From JAIESQ01 sp964495375 (lineage in GTDB: Bacteria; Planctomycetota; Planctomycetia; Pirellulales; JAEUIK01), in the NCBI GenBank assembly GCA_964495375.1, contig CAZBWM010000031.1:1-64000 (forward strand): a DNA stretch of 64,000 nucleotides, given 5' to 3'. The notes under the pieces were generated by a model. It did no database searches, was not told where the DNA came from, and was given only the letters and a program-made list of their open reading frames with translations. Below are positions 20,469 through 29,578 of this stretch, piece by piece. Numbering within the stretch: position 1 is the stretch's first letter; each line of letters starts with the position of its first letter. The position numbers and the translations under genes were made by a program.

Positions 20469-21665
20469 ATGAAACGACGAGACTTTTTGCTTGGCCTGGC
20501 TGCTGGTGCTCTGGTCGACAAGCTGGCCAGCGCCGCCGAACCGCTGCGCGATTTGCAGATCACGCGCGTTGTCGGTTTCGATCTGGCGAGCAACCGCTCG
20601 AAGGTGGCAGGCAAGAACGCACGCCTCGACGTGCACGGCGACCGGGCCACCGATCGGATGCTGCGCATCTATACCAATCAGCAATTCGACGGGCTCGGCA
20701 ATCTCGCGGTCGATCGGGAGCAGGCCGCCGGGCTGTTGGGCAAACGCGTCGGAGAGTTCTTCGATGCGAACGAGCGCCGCATGACAGGGCCGCTCGGCGT
20801 CGGCACGCTGCCCCTTTGGGATTTGGCCGGCAAAGCCCTCGGCAAGCCAGTGTATGAACTGCTTGGGGGCGCGGGCCCCGAGCGCGTCGGCGTTTACGAC
20901 GGTTCGATTTACTTTGCTGACTTGCTGCCGAATTACGAAGCCCGGTGGCAAGATCGCTTTCGCGAAGAAGTCGATATGGCCCGACAGCTCGGTCATCGGG
21001 CCATGAAGGTCAAGATCGGGCGGGGCTTCAAGTGGATGCCCCGCGAGGAGGGGGACCGCCGCGACATCGACGTGCTCAAAGTGATTCGCAAGCACGCGGG
21101 AGACGATTTCCTGATTGGGATCGATGCCAACAACGGTTACGACCGGGAGCGGACCAAGCGGCTGTTCGGCGAAATCGGCGATTTGAAAATCGCCTTTGCC
21201 GAAGAGATGTTCCCCGAAACGGTCGACGACTGCCTGGCTTTCAAGGCCTTCCTGCGCGAGCACCATTGGGACACTCTCGTGGCTGACGGCGAGACCCAAG
21301 GGGATCTCGAGGTGTTTCGTCCGTTCATCGCGGCCAAGGCGATCGAGATCTACCAGGCCGACATGAAGCGCTTCGGGCTCGAAGGGATCATGACCGAAGC
21401 CCGTTGGGCGGGCGAGCAGCAGTTGCGCGTCGCCCCGCACAACTGGGGATCGTGGATCGGCTACATCATGCAACTGCACGTCGGTCGGGCGATCGAGAAC
21501 TTCTACCGCGCCGAGCACGACCCGCTGACCAACGACGTGCTGCTGGCCGACGGTTATTCGATCGCGGCAGGCGAAGCAACGCTGCCCGACGCGCCGGGCC
21601 TGGGCCTGCGCATTGACGAAGCGCGATTCGCCAGCGCGAAGATCCACTTTGACGAAAAACTGTAA
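20469..21665 (+). CDS. Exported mandelate racemase / muconate lactonizing enzyme family protein
   Basis: 398 residues. The N-terminus 'MKRRDFLLGLAAGALVDKL' resembles a Tat signal, so this enolase-superfamily enzyme is probably exported. The N-terminal capping domain spans about residues 30-135. The barrel holds K180-V-K182 (catalytic lysine motif), D219 in 'IGIDANNGY', a Glu in 'FAEEMFPE' (245/246) and E275 in 'DGETQGD' as metal ligands. H324 in 'APHNWGSW' is a possible second acid/base. This pattern fits the MR subgroup: proton abstraction alpha to a carboxylate, giving sugar-acid dehydration or racemisation. It converges on a gluconolactonase-like gene, consistent with sugar-acid metabolism. 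The exact substrate cannot be read. Confidence 0.85.
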   Translation: MKRRDFLLGLAAGALVDKLASAAEPLRDLQITRVVGFDLASNRSKVAGKNARLDVHGDRATDRMLRIYTNQQFDGLGNLAVDREQAAGLLGKRVGEFFDANERRMTGPLGVGTLPLWDLAGKALGKPVYELLGGAGPERVGVYDGSIYFADLLPNYEARWQDRFREEVDMARQLGHRAMKVKIGRGFKWMPREEGDRRDIDVLKVIRKHAGDDFLIGIDANNGYDRERTKRLFGEIGDLKIAFAEEMFPETVDDCLAFKAFLREHHWDTLVADGETQGDLEVFRPFIAAKAIEIYQADMKRFGLEGIMTEARWAGEQQLRVAPHNWGSWIGYIMQLHVGRAIENFYRAEHDPLTNDVLLADGYSIAAGEATLPDAPGLGLRIDEARFASAKIHFDEKL

Positions 21666-21693
21666 GCGAGCGCAGCGGGAGCTTCTGCGGCGC

Positions 21694-22770
21694 CTACTTC
21701 TTTTCCGGCAACTGATAGCCTGCGCGATTGACGCGCACGCGATACAGACTTTTACCGGCCGTGATGTAGAGCGTTTTGTTCTCACGGCCGCGTCCGAAAC
21801 CGACGTTCGTTGGCACTTCGGTCTTGAGATAGGCCAGCTCCTTCCCTTCCGGCGAGTAGACATAAATACCGGGCCGGTTCTCGGCACGCACGGCCACCCA
21901 CAGATTGCCATCGGCGTCGCAGATCATGCCGTCGGGGCCGTCGTAGGGAGAATAGTCGACGAGCACTTTGCGAAACTTCGCCGTGCCATCGGGCGCCAGG
22001 TCGTAGGCTTGCAGGGCCATCAGCCCCTTACGCAGCGGGACGGCAACCTTGTCGGCCTGGCCTGTCGAGCTACCTAGCCGATCGATGCCCGTGGCGCCGT
22101 TCTCGTTGCTGACGACGTAGAGCGATTTCTGATCGGGGGAGACGGCGACCCCGTTCGCCTTGCCGGCGTCGGTGATGATGCGATGGATCTTGCCATCGGG
22201 ATCGATGCGATAGACGCCGACGAGCGGCTGGTCGATCGGCTCGTGCCCCATATAGCGCGGGTCGCTGAAGTAGATGCGACCCTGCTCGTCGATGGTGATG
22301 TCGTTGGGCGAGTTGAACGGACGCCCTTCAAACAGGCCAGCGATGATGTAGCTTTTGCCGGTTTTCATGTCGGTGCGCGTGACGCGACGCCCGCCGTAGT
22401 CGGCCCCTTCGGCGACAATCATGTTGCCCGCCGCGTCGAATTTGATGCCGTTCGACATGCCGCTGGGAGAACGAAAGACGACGGTCTTGCCAGTCGCCGG
22501 GTCATGGCGATAGATGTGGCCGGCTTCGATCACGCCGAGCGCATCGCGCGAGACGTGCGAGAACGTGATGTCGCTGAAGTAGACGCTGCCGTCGGGCGCG
22601 ACGGCCACCCCTTCGGTCAACACGCTCCCCTCGAAGAGCTTCTCCAGCTTCGCATCGGCCGGAATGATCGGCTCGTCGGCCCGGCTCGGTGCTGCGGTGT
22701 CGGTCAAGCAAAACAGGGCCGCCAGACAGCAGACAGTTCGCAACTTCGACGTGTCCTGAATCCGTGGCAT
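21694..22770 (-). CDS. SMP-30/gluconolactonase-like secreted protein
   Basis: 358 residues from ATG 22770, chosen because GAGGGGGAAG precedes it and a signal peptide follows ('TVCCLAALFCLTDTAAPSRA'). The fold is the six-bladed SMP-30 propeller with 'DGSVYFSDITFSHVSRD', 'RPFNSPNDITIDEQGRIYFS' and 'KANGVAVSPDQK'. The Asn and Asp in these blocks match the family metal ligands. A role as an extracytoplasmic lactonase is plausible but not proven, since many relatives are only propellers of unknown activity. It converges with the enolase-superfamily gene with a 28-base gap. Confidence 0.85.
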   Translation of the reverse strand: MPRIQDTSKLRTVCCLAALFCLTDTAAPSRADEPIIPADAKLEKLFEGSVLTEGVAVAPDGSVYFSDITFSHVSRDALGVIEAGHIYRHDPATGKTVVFRSPSGMSNGIKFDAAGNMIVAEGADYGGRRVTRTDMKTGKSYIIAGLFEGRPFNSPNDITIDEQGRIYFSDPRYMGHEPIDQPLVGVYRIDPDGKIHRIITDAGKANGVAVSPDQKSLYVVSNENGATGIDRLGSSTGQADKVAVPLRKGLMALQAYDLAPDGTAKFRKVLVDYSPYDGPDGMICDADGNLWVAVRAENRPGIYVYSPEGKELAYLKTEVPTNVGFGRGRENKTLYITAGKSLYRVRVNRAGYQLPEKK

Positions 22771-23049
22771 GGCTTCCCCCTCACAGGTTGATGTCGCAAT
22801 TGGTCCGAACGTGGCCACGCTTCCCCGGCGCTAGCGCCGTATTCGCCACGGTTGATCGATTCGATTAGGATTGATGGGACTGATGCTTGGCGGCGGCTGA
22901 ACCCCGTTCCAAGAGCGAGCGAGTTGGCTCCTGCACCGCGCAGCTATCAATAAGTGGCCGCCAAAGGCCAGTCAAGTGGCTCACCGTCGACGGTCGGCGG
23001 TGCCGTCTTATTCCAAACCCACCCTGGCTGGCGACGCGGAGATTCCCCG

Positions 23050-26000
23050 GTGCGACGACGCCTGGTCCCGCTGAGCCTGATCGTCGCCTGCGCGGCGCTG
23101 CCGTCGCTGGCCGTGGCGGCCGACGCCGACATCGAGCATTTCGAATCCAGGATTCGCCCGGTGCTCGTCGCGCACTGCTACGAGTGTCATTCGTCGCAAG
23201 CTAAGAAGCTGGGCGGGAATCTGCTGCTCGACAGTCGAGATGCCTTGCGAAAAGGGGGAGACTCGGGCGAAGTGATCGTGCCGGGCAAGCCCGACGAAAG
23301 CCTGCTCGTGGCAGCCGTGCGCTATAGCGCCGACTCGGTTCATATGCCACCGCAGGGGAAGCTGCCACCGGAAGTGATCGCCGATTTCGAAGAGTGGGTC
23401 CGGCGCGGTGCGCCCGACCCGCGCGATGGCGCGCCGGTGCCCGCAGCGTCGGGCGAGTCTTGGCAACAGACACTCGAGGAGCGCCGCGCGTGGTGGAGCA
23501 TGCAGCCGGTGCGCCGGCCCGATATACCATCGGTGCAGAACGGCTTGTGGTCCGCGCATCCGGTCGATCGCTTCTTGCTGGCGGCGCTCGAGTCTCAAGG
23601 GCTGGCGCCGGTGGCTGCCGCCGATCCGCACATGCTGCTGCGCCGCCTGACCTTGGTGCTGACTGGTTTACCGCCGACCGCCGAGCAACAGGCAGCCTTT
23701 TTGCGCGAGTGGGATCAGGCACGCGAGCAATCCGCATCGGGCGATCCGCAGGCCGCCGTCGAACGGCTCGTCGATCGGCTGTTGGCATCCCCTCATTTCG
23801 GCGAACGCTTTGCGCGGCATTGGCTCGATGTCGTACGGTTCTCAGAAACGCACGGCAACGAATGGAACTACGAGGTCCATCATGCCTGGCGTTATCGCGA
23901 CTATCTGATTCGCGCCTTCAACAGCGACTTGCCCTACGATCAGTTCGTGCGCGAGCACCTGGCCGGCGATCTGCTGCCGGAGCCGCGCATGAACCGTGAC
24001 GAGCAATTCAACGAGTCGGTAATCGGCACCGCGTTCTATCGCTTCGGCGAGGCGAATCACGACGACTGCATTGCCCTGCGGCAAATCGGCTTCGACCTGG
24101 CGGACAATCAGATCGACACGCTCAGCAAGGCGTTTCAGGCCACGACAATCGCCTGCGCCCGCTGCCACAACCACAAGCTCGACGCGATTTCGACCGAGGA
24201 CTACTACGCGCTGTTGGGCATCTTGCGCAGCAGTCGTCAGGTCAGTCACACGATCGACGCCGCCGAAGTGAATGCCGAGCCGATTGCCCGACTGCGCGAA
24301 ATCAAGGTGCAACTGCATCACGAAGTCGCCGAACTGTGGCAGCGCGACGCGACAGAGATCGCGCAATACCTGTTGGTGGCGCAGGCCAAGCGCGCCGGGC
24401 AGCCGACGCTTGAGGAGTTGGCCGCCGGGCTCGATCCCGCACGTTTGGAGAAATGGGTCGCGGCGCTCGCGGTTGAGAATTCTCCGCCCGACGACCCGCT
24501 TTCGGCCTGGCGCATCGCGGCGACTGTCGACGAATCGCAACTGCCAAACAAGTGGCGCGAGCTCGTCGCCGATCATCAGCGCATGGACCACGAGCGCACC
24601 GCGCAGGTCGCACAATTCATCACCTATGCCGACTTCCGCCAAGGCGAACACGCCGGCTGGCAGGTGGGCGGGCAAGGGCTGCGCGTGCCGCCAGGACGCA
24701 GCGGTGATTTGGTCGTCGCTATCGAAGGAGACGAGGCGCTGCGCGCCGTGCTGCCGGCGGGCTGCTTCACGCACACCGTTTCCGACAAGCTCAACGGTAC
24801 GCTCCGTTCGCCCGTATTGGCCGCGACTCACAAGTACATCAGCTTTCAGGTGCTGGGGCAGCGTAGTAGCGCGCTGCGGTTGGTCTCGAACAACTGCCAG
24901 CTCAACTACAAGAACTACAAAGCGTTGACGAGTGGTGACCTGACTTGGATCACTTTGGCGCTACCGGAAGACTCCGAAAGCTTGCGCACGTACGCCGAGT
25001 TGATGACGATGTTCGACAACCCGAAGTTTCCCGACCAGCTTAGCGCGTTGGGAGGTGACACCGCGAATTACAAGCTCCCCTGGGAAAAAGCGGCCGAGAA
25101 CCCGCGCTCGTACTTCGGCATTACACAGGCGGTGCTCCACGATGGTGCCGAGCCGCCGCCCGTCGAGCTCTCGCATTTGCACAGGCTGTACGCCGTCACG
25201 GAGCCAGCCACCCTCGCCGAGCTGGCCAATAGCTACTCGAGCATCGTCGAGGCCGCGGTGCGGGCCTGGGGAACCGATCAAGCAACCGACGACGACGTCT
25301 GCTGGCTCGATGCGTTGCTGCGCGCCGGGCTGTTCACGAATTCCGCTTCCGCCAGCCCGCGATTGTCGTCGCTGGTCGCCGAGTATCGCACGATCGAAGC
25401 CGGGCTGTCGCTGCCGCGCGTCGTGCCAGGCCTGGCCGACTTTGGGCCGGGTATCGACCAGCCCGTGCTACTGCGTGGCGATTGTATGCGACCGGGCGAG
25501 GCCGTGCCGCGCCGGTATCTCGAAGCGCTGTCGGCATCGACCGTTCCCTTTGCGGCTACCGGTAGCGGGCGCTTGGAATTGGCCAATCGCATCGCCAGCG
25601 CCGACAACCCGCTGACCGCCCGCGTGATGGTTAATCGCACTTGGCATCATTTGTTCGGCACAGGCCTGGTGCGTACCGTCGACGATTTTGGGCATGTCGG
25701 CGAGCTTCCTTCGCATCCGGAACTGCTCGATTATCTGGCGGCAACGTTTGTCGACGAGGGCTGGTCGGTCAAGCGGCTGGTTCGCTCGTTGGTTTTGACT
25801 CAGGCGTTTCGCGCCGCGAATCGGCCCGGCGACGGCGCGGCCGAGATCGACCCGCAGAACCGGCTGCTGGCGCATTACCCGGCGCGGCGAATGGAGGCCG
25901 AGACGATTCGCGATTCAATTCTGGCGACATCCGGCCGGCTCGACCTCACGCAGTTCGGCATGAGCATCCAGCCGTTTCGCGCGCAGGAGAACGCCGATCG

Positions 26001-26442
26001 ACGGTTGTTCCCCGGCCCGCTCGACGGAGCCGGCCGCCGCAGCATTTATATCAAGAACAATCTGATGGAGCCTCCCAAGTTCTTGAGCGCCTTCGATCTG
26101 CCAGGAGGCAAGGTGTCGCGCGGCCGCCGCGATGTGACGAACGTGCCGGCCCAGGCCCTGGCGCTATTGAACGATCCGTTTGTCTTGGGGCAGGCGGAAG
26201 AGTGGGCCACGCGACTGATTGACCGTGACGATGCCAGCGTGGCGGCGCGAATCGACGCTGTGTTCGAGCAGGCGCTCGGTCGTGCGCCGACAAGCGAAGA
26301 GCAACAGCGCTTCGAGCAGGCGATTGCAACGCTGGCCACGCTGCACGAGGTGCCCGTGGCCGAAGTGTTGCAAAGCCGCGACGTATGGCGCGACGTGGCG
26401 CACAGTGTGTTCAATCTGAAAGAGTTTATCTATATCCCGTAG
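23050..26442 (+). CDS. PSD1-type planctomycete cytochrome protein with internal insert (1130 aa)
   Basis: Start GTG 23050 is chosen because CGGAG lies 9 bases upstream and the signal peptide begins there ('LVPLSLIVACAALPSLAVAA'); the frame stays open to 22954 without protein character. Heme motif C43-Y-E-C-H47 lies in the planctomycete cytochrome domain. DUF1549 follows at about 165-400, with 'LTLVLTGLPPTAEQQ' and 'LAGDLLPEPRMNRDEQFNES', and a second motif 'CARCHNHKLD'. Residues about 515-650 form an inserted beta-rich region with 'GWQVGGQGLRVPPG' and 'KYISFQVLGQRSSALRLVSN', resembling a carbohydrate-binding-type sandwich. DUF1553 occupies the C-terminal ~300 residues. It is followed after 79 bases by its DUF1501 partner. 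Confidence 0.9.
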   Translation: MRRRLVPLSLIVACAALPSLAVAADADIEHFESRIRPVLVAHCYECHSSQAKKLGGNLLLDSRDALRKGGDSGEVIVPGKPDESLLVAAVRYSADSVHMPPQGKLPPEVIADFEEWVRRGAPDPRDGAPVPAASGESWQQTLEERRAWWSMQPVRRPDIPSVQNGLWSAHPVDRFLLAALESQGLAPVAAADPHMLLRRLTLVLTGLPPTAEQQAAFLREWDQAREQSASGDPQAAVERLVDRLLASPHFGERFARHWLDVVRFSETHGNEWNYEVHHAWRYRDYLIRAFNSDLPYDQFVREHLAGDLLPEPRMNRDEQFNESVIGTAFYRFGEANHDDCIALRQIGFDLADNQIDTLSKAFQATTIACARCHNHKLDAISTEDYYALLGILRSSRQVSHTIDAAEVNAEPIARLREIKVQLHHEVAELWQRDATEIAQYLLVAQAKRAGQPTLEELAAGLDPARLEKWVAALAVENSPPDDPLSAWRIAATVDESQLPNKWRELVADHQRMDHERTAQVAQFITYADFRQGEHAGWQVGGQGLRVPPGRSGDLVVAIEGDEALRAVLPAGCFTHTVSDKLNGTLRSPVLAATHKYISFQVLGQRSSALRLVSNNCQLNYKNYKALTSGDLTWITLALPEDSESLRTYAELMTMFDNPKFPDQLSALGGDTANYKLPWEKAAENPRSYFGITQAVLHDGAEPPPVELSHLHRLYAVTEPATLAELANSYSSIVEAAVRAWGTDQATDDDVCWLDALLRAGLFTNSASASPRLSSLVAEYRTIEAGLSLPRVVPGLADFGPGIDQPVLLRGDCMRPGEAVPRRYLEALSASTVPFAATGSGRLELANRIASADNPLTARVMVNRTWHHLFGTGLVRTVDDFGHVGELPSHPELLDYLAATFVDEGWSVKRLVRSLVLTQAFRAANRPGDGAAEIDPQNRLLAHYPARRMEAETIRDSILATSGRLDLTQFGMSIQPFRAQENADRRLFPGPLDGAGRRSIYIKNNLMEPPKFLSAFDLPGGKVSRGRRDVTNVPAQALALLNDPFVLGQAEEWATRLIDRDDASVAARIDAVFEQALGRAPTSEEQQRFEQAIATLATLHEVPVAEVLQSRDVWRDVAHSVFNLKEFIYIP

Positions 26443-26521
26443 TAGCAACCCTTGGTGTTATCCCGGCGTAGCGATGTGAGCGAATGCCAACGCACTCGAA
26501 CTTGATACTCTTGAGCATGCG

Positions 26522-27952
26522 ATGACCCGATCCGACTCCTCCACAACCCGTTGCCCTGGGCGCCTGTCGCGCCGCAACTTGCTCGCATCGTCGGCGACCG
26601 GGTTCGGCATGTTGGCGCTAGCCGGATTGATCGATCGAAGGGCCGTCGCCGCGCCACGGGCGGATAGCGACGCGCCGCGGTTGCATTTCGCGCCGAAGGC
26701 GAAGAGCGTGATCTTCTGCTTCATGGATGGGGGAGTGTCGCACGTCGACTCGTTCGACCCGAAGCCCAAGCTCGCCGACGTCGACGGTCAACCGTTTACC
26801 ACGTCGACCAACCCCACGGCCAATGGCAATCGCCAGTGGTTGAAAAGCCCCTGGACCTTTCGGCAGCATGGCCAGTCGGGCATGCCGGTCAGCGAGTTGT
26901 TTCCGCATCTTGCCGGCTGCGTGGATGACCTGGCCGTGGTGCGCTCGATGACGGCCGACTTGCCGCTGCATTCGACCGGCGTGCTGCGACTGCACACCGG
27001 GGTGAACAACGCGGGCCGCCCGAGCCTGGGCTCGTGGGTTACCTACGGCTTGGGGAGTGAGAACGAAAACCTGCCTGGCTTTGTGGTGCTCAGTTTTGGC
27101 GTGGTTCCGTGCGGGGGTCTGGAAACTTTCTCCGGCGGCTTTTTGCCGGCCAATTATCAGGCCACGCTGTTTGCTGCCGACGGCACGCCAATCGACAACA
27201 TCGAGCCTGCCGACAAAGATCCGCGAATTCAGCAGGCGAAACTGGCTTTGGTGGCCAGCGAGGATAGCGCCTTCTCGCGCGCACTGGGGGGCGACGACGC
27301 CATCGAGAGCGCGGTGAAGAATTACGAGATGGCCGCCCGCATGCAGTTGCTCGCCCCCGACGTGCTCGACCTGGCGCGCGAGACGGCGGCCACGCACGCG
27401 CTATACGGCATCAATTCGAATGTGCCGAGCAAGCGGCTCTATGGCATTCAGTGCCTGCGTGCCCGGCGGCTGATCGAGACGGGTGTCCGCTTCGTGGAGA
27501 TCACGTGCCCTCCCGGCGCGTCGAACGGCACCTGGGATCAGCATGGCGATCTCAAGACGGGGCACGAGAAGAACGCGCTCGATACCGATCAGGCGATCGC
27601 CGGACTAATTCGCGATCTCAAAGCACGCGGGCTGTTCGACGAGACCCTGGTGGTGTGGGCTGGCGAGTTCGGTCGCACGCCCCATTCGGCCGGCCGCGAT
27701 GGACGCGATCACCATCCCGAGGGCTTTTCGATCTGGATGGCCGGCGGCGGAATCCGAGGCGGCACCGTTTATGGCGCCACCGATGAGCTCGGCATGCAAG
27801 CGGTCGAGGGGGTCTGCTCGATCCACGATCTGCACGCGACGATTCTGCACTTGCTGGGCCTGGATCACGAGCGGCTGACGTTTCGCTTCGGCGGCCGCGA
27901 CTTTCGCTTGACTGACGTGCATGGCCGCGTGGTACGCGAGATCCTCGCCTAG
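26522..27952 (+). CDS. DUF1501 protein with Tat signal, paired with PSD1 protein
   Basis: 476 residues with a twin-arginine signal ('LSRRNLLASSATGFGMLALA', residues 15-34). Motifs are 'CFMDGGVSHVDSFDPKPKL', 'WAGEFGRTPHSAGRDGRDHH' and 'RLTFRFGGRDFRLTDVHG'. It follows the PSD1 gene on the same strand. The stop is followed within about 25 bases by an inverted-repeat element shared with the convergent DUF1501 gene. Likely an exported member of the alkaline-phosphatase-like superfamily with unknown substrate. Confidence 0.9.
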   Translation: MTRSDSSTTRCPGRLSRRNLLASSATGFGMLALAGLIDRRAVAAPRADSDAPRLHFAPKAKSVIFCFMDGGVSHVDSFDPKPKLADVDGQPFTTSTNPTANGNRQWLKSPWTFRQHGQSGMPVSELFPHLAGCVDDLAVVRSMTADLPLHSTGVLRLHTGVNNAGRPSLGSWVTYGLGSENENLPGFVVLSFGVVPCGGLETFSGGFLPANYQATLFAADGTPIDNIEPADKDPRIQQAKLALVASEDSAFSRALGGDDAIESAVKNYEMAARMQLLAPDVLDLARETAATHALYGINSNVPSKRLYGIQCLRARRLIETGVRFVEITCPPGASNGTWDQHGDLKTGHEKNALDTDQAIAGLIRDLKARGLFDETLVVWAGEFGRTPHSAGRDGRDHHPEGFSIWMAGGGIRGGTVYGATDELGMQAVEGVCSIHDLHATILHLLGLDHERLTFRFGGRDFRLTDVHGRVVREILA

Positions 27953-27974
27953 CGCGATCGGTGCGCTGGATTTA

Positions 27975-28074
27975 GGATCGACCGAAGAATAACTTCCTGA
28001 TTTCAGAACCCCTCACCCTACCCTCTCCCACAGGCGGAGAGGGAGTAGTGTAGAAGTTATTCTTCGGTCGACCC
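27975..28074. repeat. 100-bp inverted-repeat element between convergent genes
   Basis: Outer arms of 22 bases, 27975-27996 (ggatcgaccgaagaataact...) and 28053-28074, are reverse complements with one mismatch. Inside is a second perfect stem, CCCTCTCC (28021-28028) pairing with GGAGAGGG (28036-28043), loop 7 bases. The right arm abuts the stop codon of the minus-strand DUF1501 gene. It could act as a bidirectional terminator or be a MITE-like insertion. There is no U-tract, so intrinsic termination is uncertain. Confidence 0.8.
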
Positions 28075-29550
28075 TTACGCGATAATCTCGTGGATCGGCC
28101 GGCCGTGGTCGATGTCGAGCCGCTTGCGGCCCGGGATTTCGAGTTGGCGGGAGTCGAGCCCCAATTGGTGCAGAATGGTCGCGTGAATGTCGGTGACGTA
28201 GTGCCGATTCTCGACCGCGTGGAAGCCGATCTCATCGGTGGCCCCGTGGACGACACCCTGCTTGAGCCCGCCGCCGGCCATCCAAACCGTGAAACCGAAG
28301 ATATGGTGGTCGCGTCCGTCGGCTCCTTGCGAACCCGGGGTACGGCCGAACTCCGTCGCGAAGATCACGAGCGTGTCGTCCAACAGGCCGCGGCGCGCGA
28401 GATCTTCCAAGAGCGCGGCGATCGGCTGATCGACGGCCAAAGCCAGTTTCTCGTGATTCCCCTTCAGTCCACCGTGCGCATCCCAGGCGCCGGCGCCGCC
28501 ACCGCCGTGCTGGATCTGCACGAAGCGGACGCCGCGCTCGACGAGCCGGCGCGCGGCGAGCAGTTGCCCGCCGAACTCACGGCAATGCGGTAGCTCGAGC
28601 CCGTATAGGGCCTGCGTCTCGGCCGTCTCGCTCGAGAAGTCCATCACCTCGGGCACCGAGCGCTGCATGCGGAAGGCCAACTCGTACGACGCAATGCGCG
28701 CGGCCAGCGCGGCATCGTGCGGATACTCGATCCCGCGCAAGGCATTCAGCTCGCGAACGAGATTGCCGCCGATCTCCTGCGCCGGCGCAGGAAACGGGCG
28801 CTCAGGCTGGCCGAAGTCGAGCGGGTTGGCCGGATCGACGCGCAGCGGTACCGCATCGTGCGCGGGCCCCAGGTAATGACCGTCGCGCTTATTCCAGTAT
28901 TCGCGCGTCCCCATCGAGATGAACTGCGGCAGATTGTCGTTCAGCGTTCCCAGGCCGTAGTGGACCCAGGCTCCCAGGTTCGGGAAATCGCCGTCGTTCT
29001 GGTGTCGCCCCGAGTGGAACTGCGTTTGCGCGCCGTGATTGCTATCGGTCGTCCACATCGAGCGCACGACGGCGAGCCGATCGACATGCCGGGCGATTTG
29101 CGGGAACCAATCGCTGACTTCGATGCCGCTCTGGCCGTGCTTCTGGAAGCCGACCTGGAGCGGATAGAGCAGGTTGCGCTGGTTGCCGTTGCCATCGGGA
29201 ACGACGAGCCGTTCGATCTTGAGCCGCTTGGGATCCTGCACGTCGGCGTAGGGAGTTTCGGCGATCGATTTGCCACCATACTTGGTGAGCATCGGCTTGG
29301 GATCGAAGCTCTCGACGTGGCTGACGCCACCGTTCATGAATAGCCAGATCACACTCTTGGCCCGCGGTGCGAAGTGCGGCAGTCCGGTTGGCGGCGACCA
29401 TTGCGCTGCGTCATGTGATGTGGCGGCCTGCGACTCGCGCGCGAGCATCGCCCCCAGTGCCAGGCCTGTGAAGCCCAGGCCAACATCGGCGAGGAACCCG
29501 CGCCGCGAGCGATGCGCCAGTCGGTGATCGTGGTTCGCTGGGGAAGTCAT
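28075..29550 (-). CDS. DUF1501 protein with Tat signal, paired with PSD1 protein
   Basis: 491 residues with a twin-arginine signal near residues 14-40 ('RSRRGFLADVGLGFTGLALG'). Family blocks are 'FMNGGVSHVESFDPKPML', 'ATEFGRTPGSQGADGRDHH', 'GGGLKQGVVHGATDEIG' and 'IHATILHQLGLDSRQLEIP'. The C-terminus has 'GRKRLDIDHG' instead of the 'GRDFRLTDVHG' seen in most other copies, so this is a separate subgroup. The start lies 28 bases after the stop of the upstream PSD1 gene. Its stop codon touches the right arm of the 27975-28074 inverted repeat. Confidence 0.9.
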   Translation of the reverse strand: MTSPANHDHRLAHRSRRGFLADVGLGFTGLALGAMLARESQAATSHDAAQWSPPTGLPHFAPRAKSVIWLFMNGGVSHVESFDPKPMLTKYGGKSIAETPYADVQDPKRLKIERLVVPDGNGNQRNLLYPLQVGFQKHGQSGIEVSDWFPQIARHVDRLAVVRSMWTTDSNHGAQTQFHSGRHQNDGDFPNLGAWVHYGLGTLNDNLPQFISMGTREYWNKRDGHYLGPAHDAVPLRVDPANPLDFGQPERPFPAPAQEIGGNLVRELNALRGIEYPHDAALAARIASYELAFRMQRSVPEVMDFSSETAETQALYGLELPHCREFGGQLLAARRLVERGVRFVQIQHGGGGAGAWDAHGGLKGNHEKLALAVDQPIAALLEDLARRGLLDDTLVIFATEFGRTPGSQGADGRDHHIFGFTVWMAGGGLKQGVVHGATDEIGFHAVENRHYVTDIHATILHQLGLDSRQLEIPGRKRLDIDHGRPIHEIIA

Positions 29551-29578
29551 CGAAACAAGCTCCGCACTATCCGCCCGA

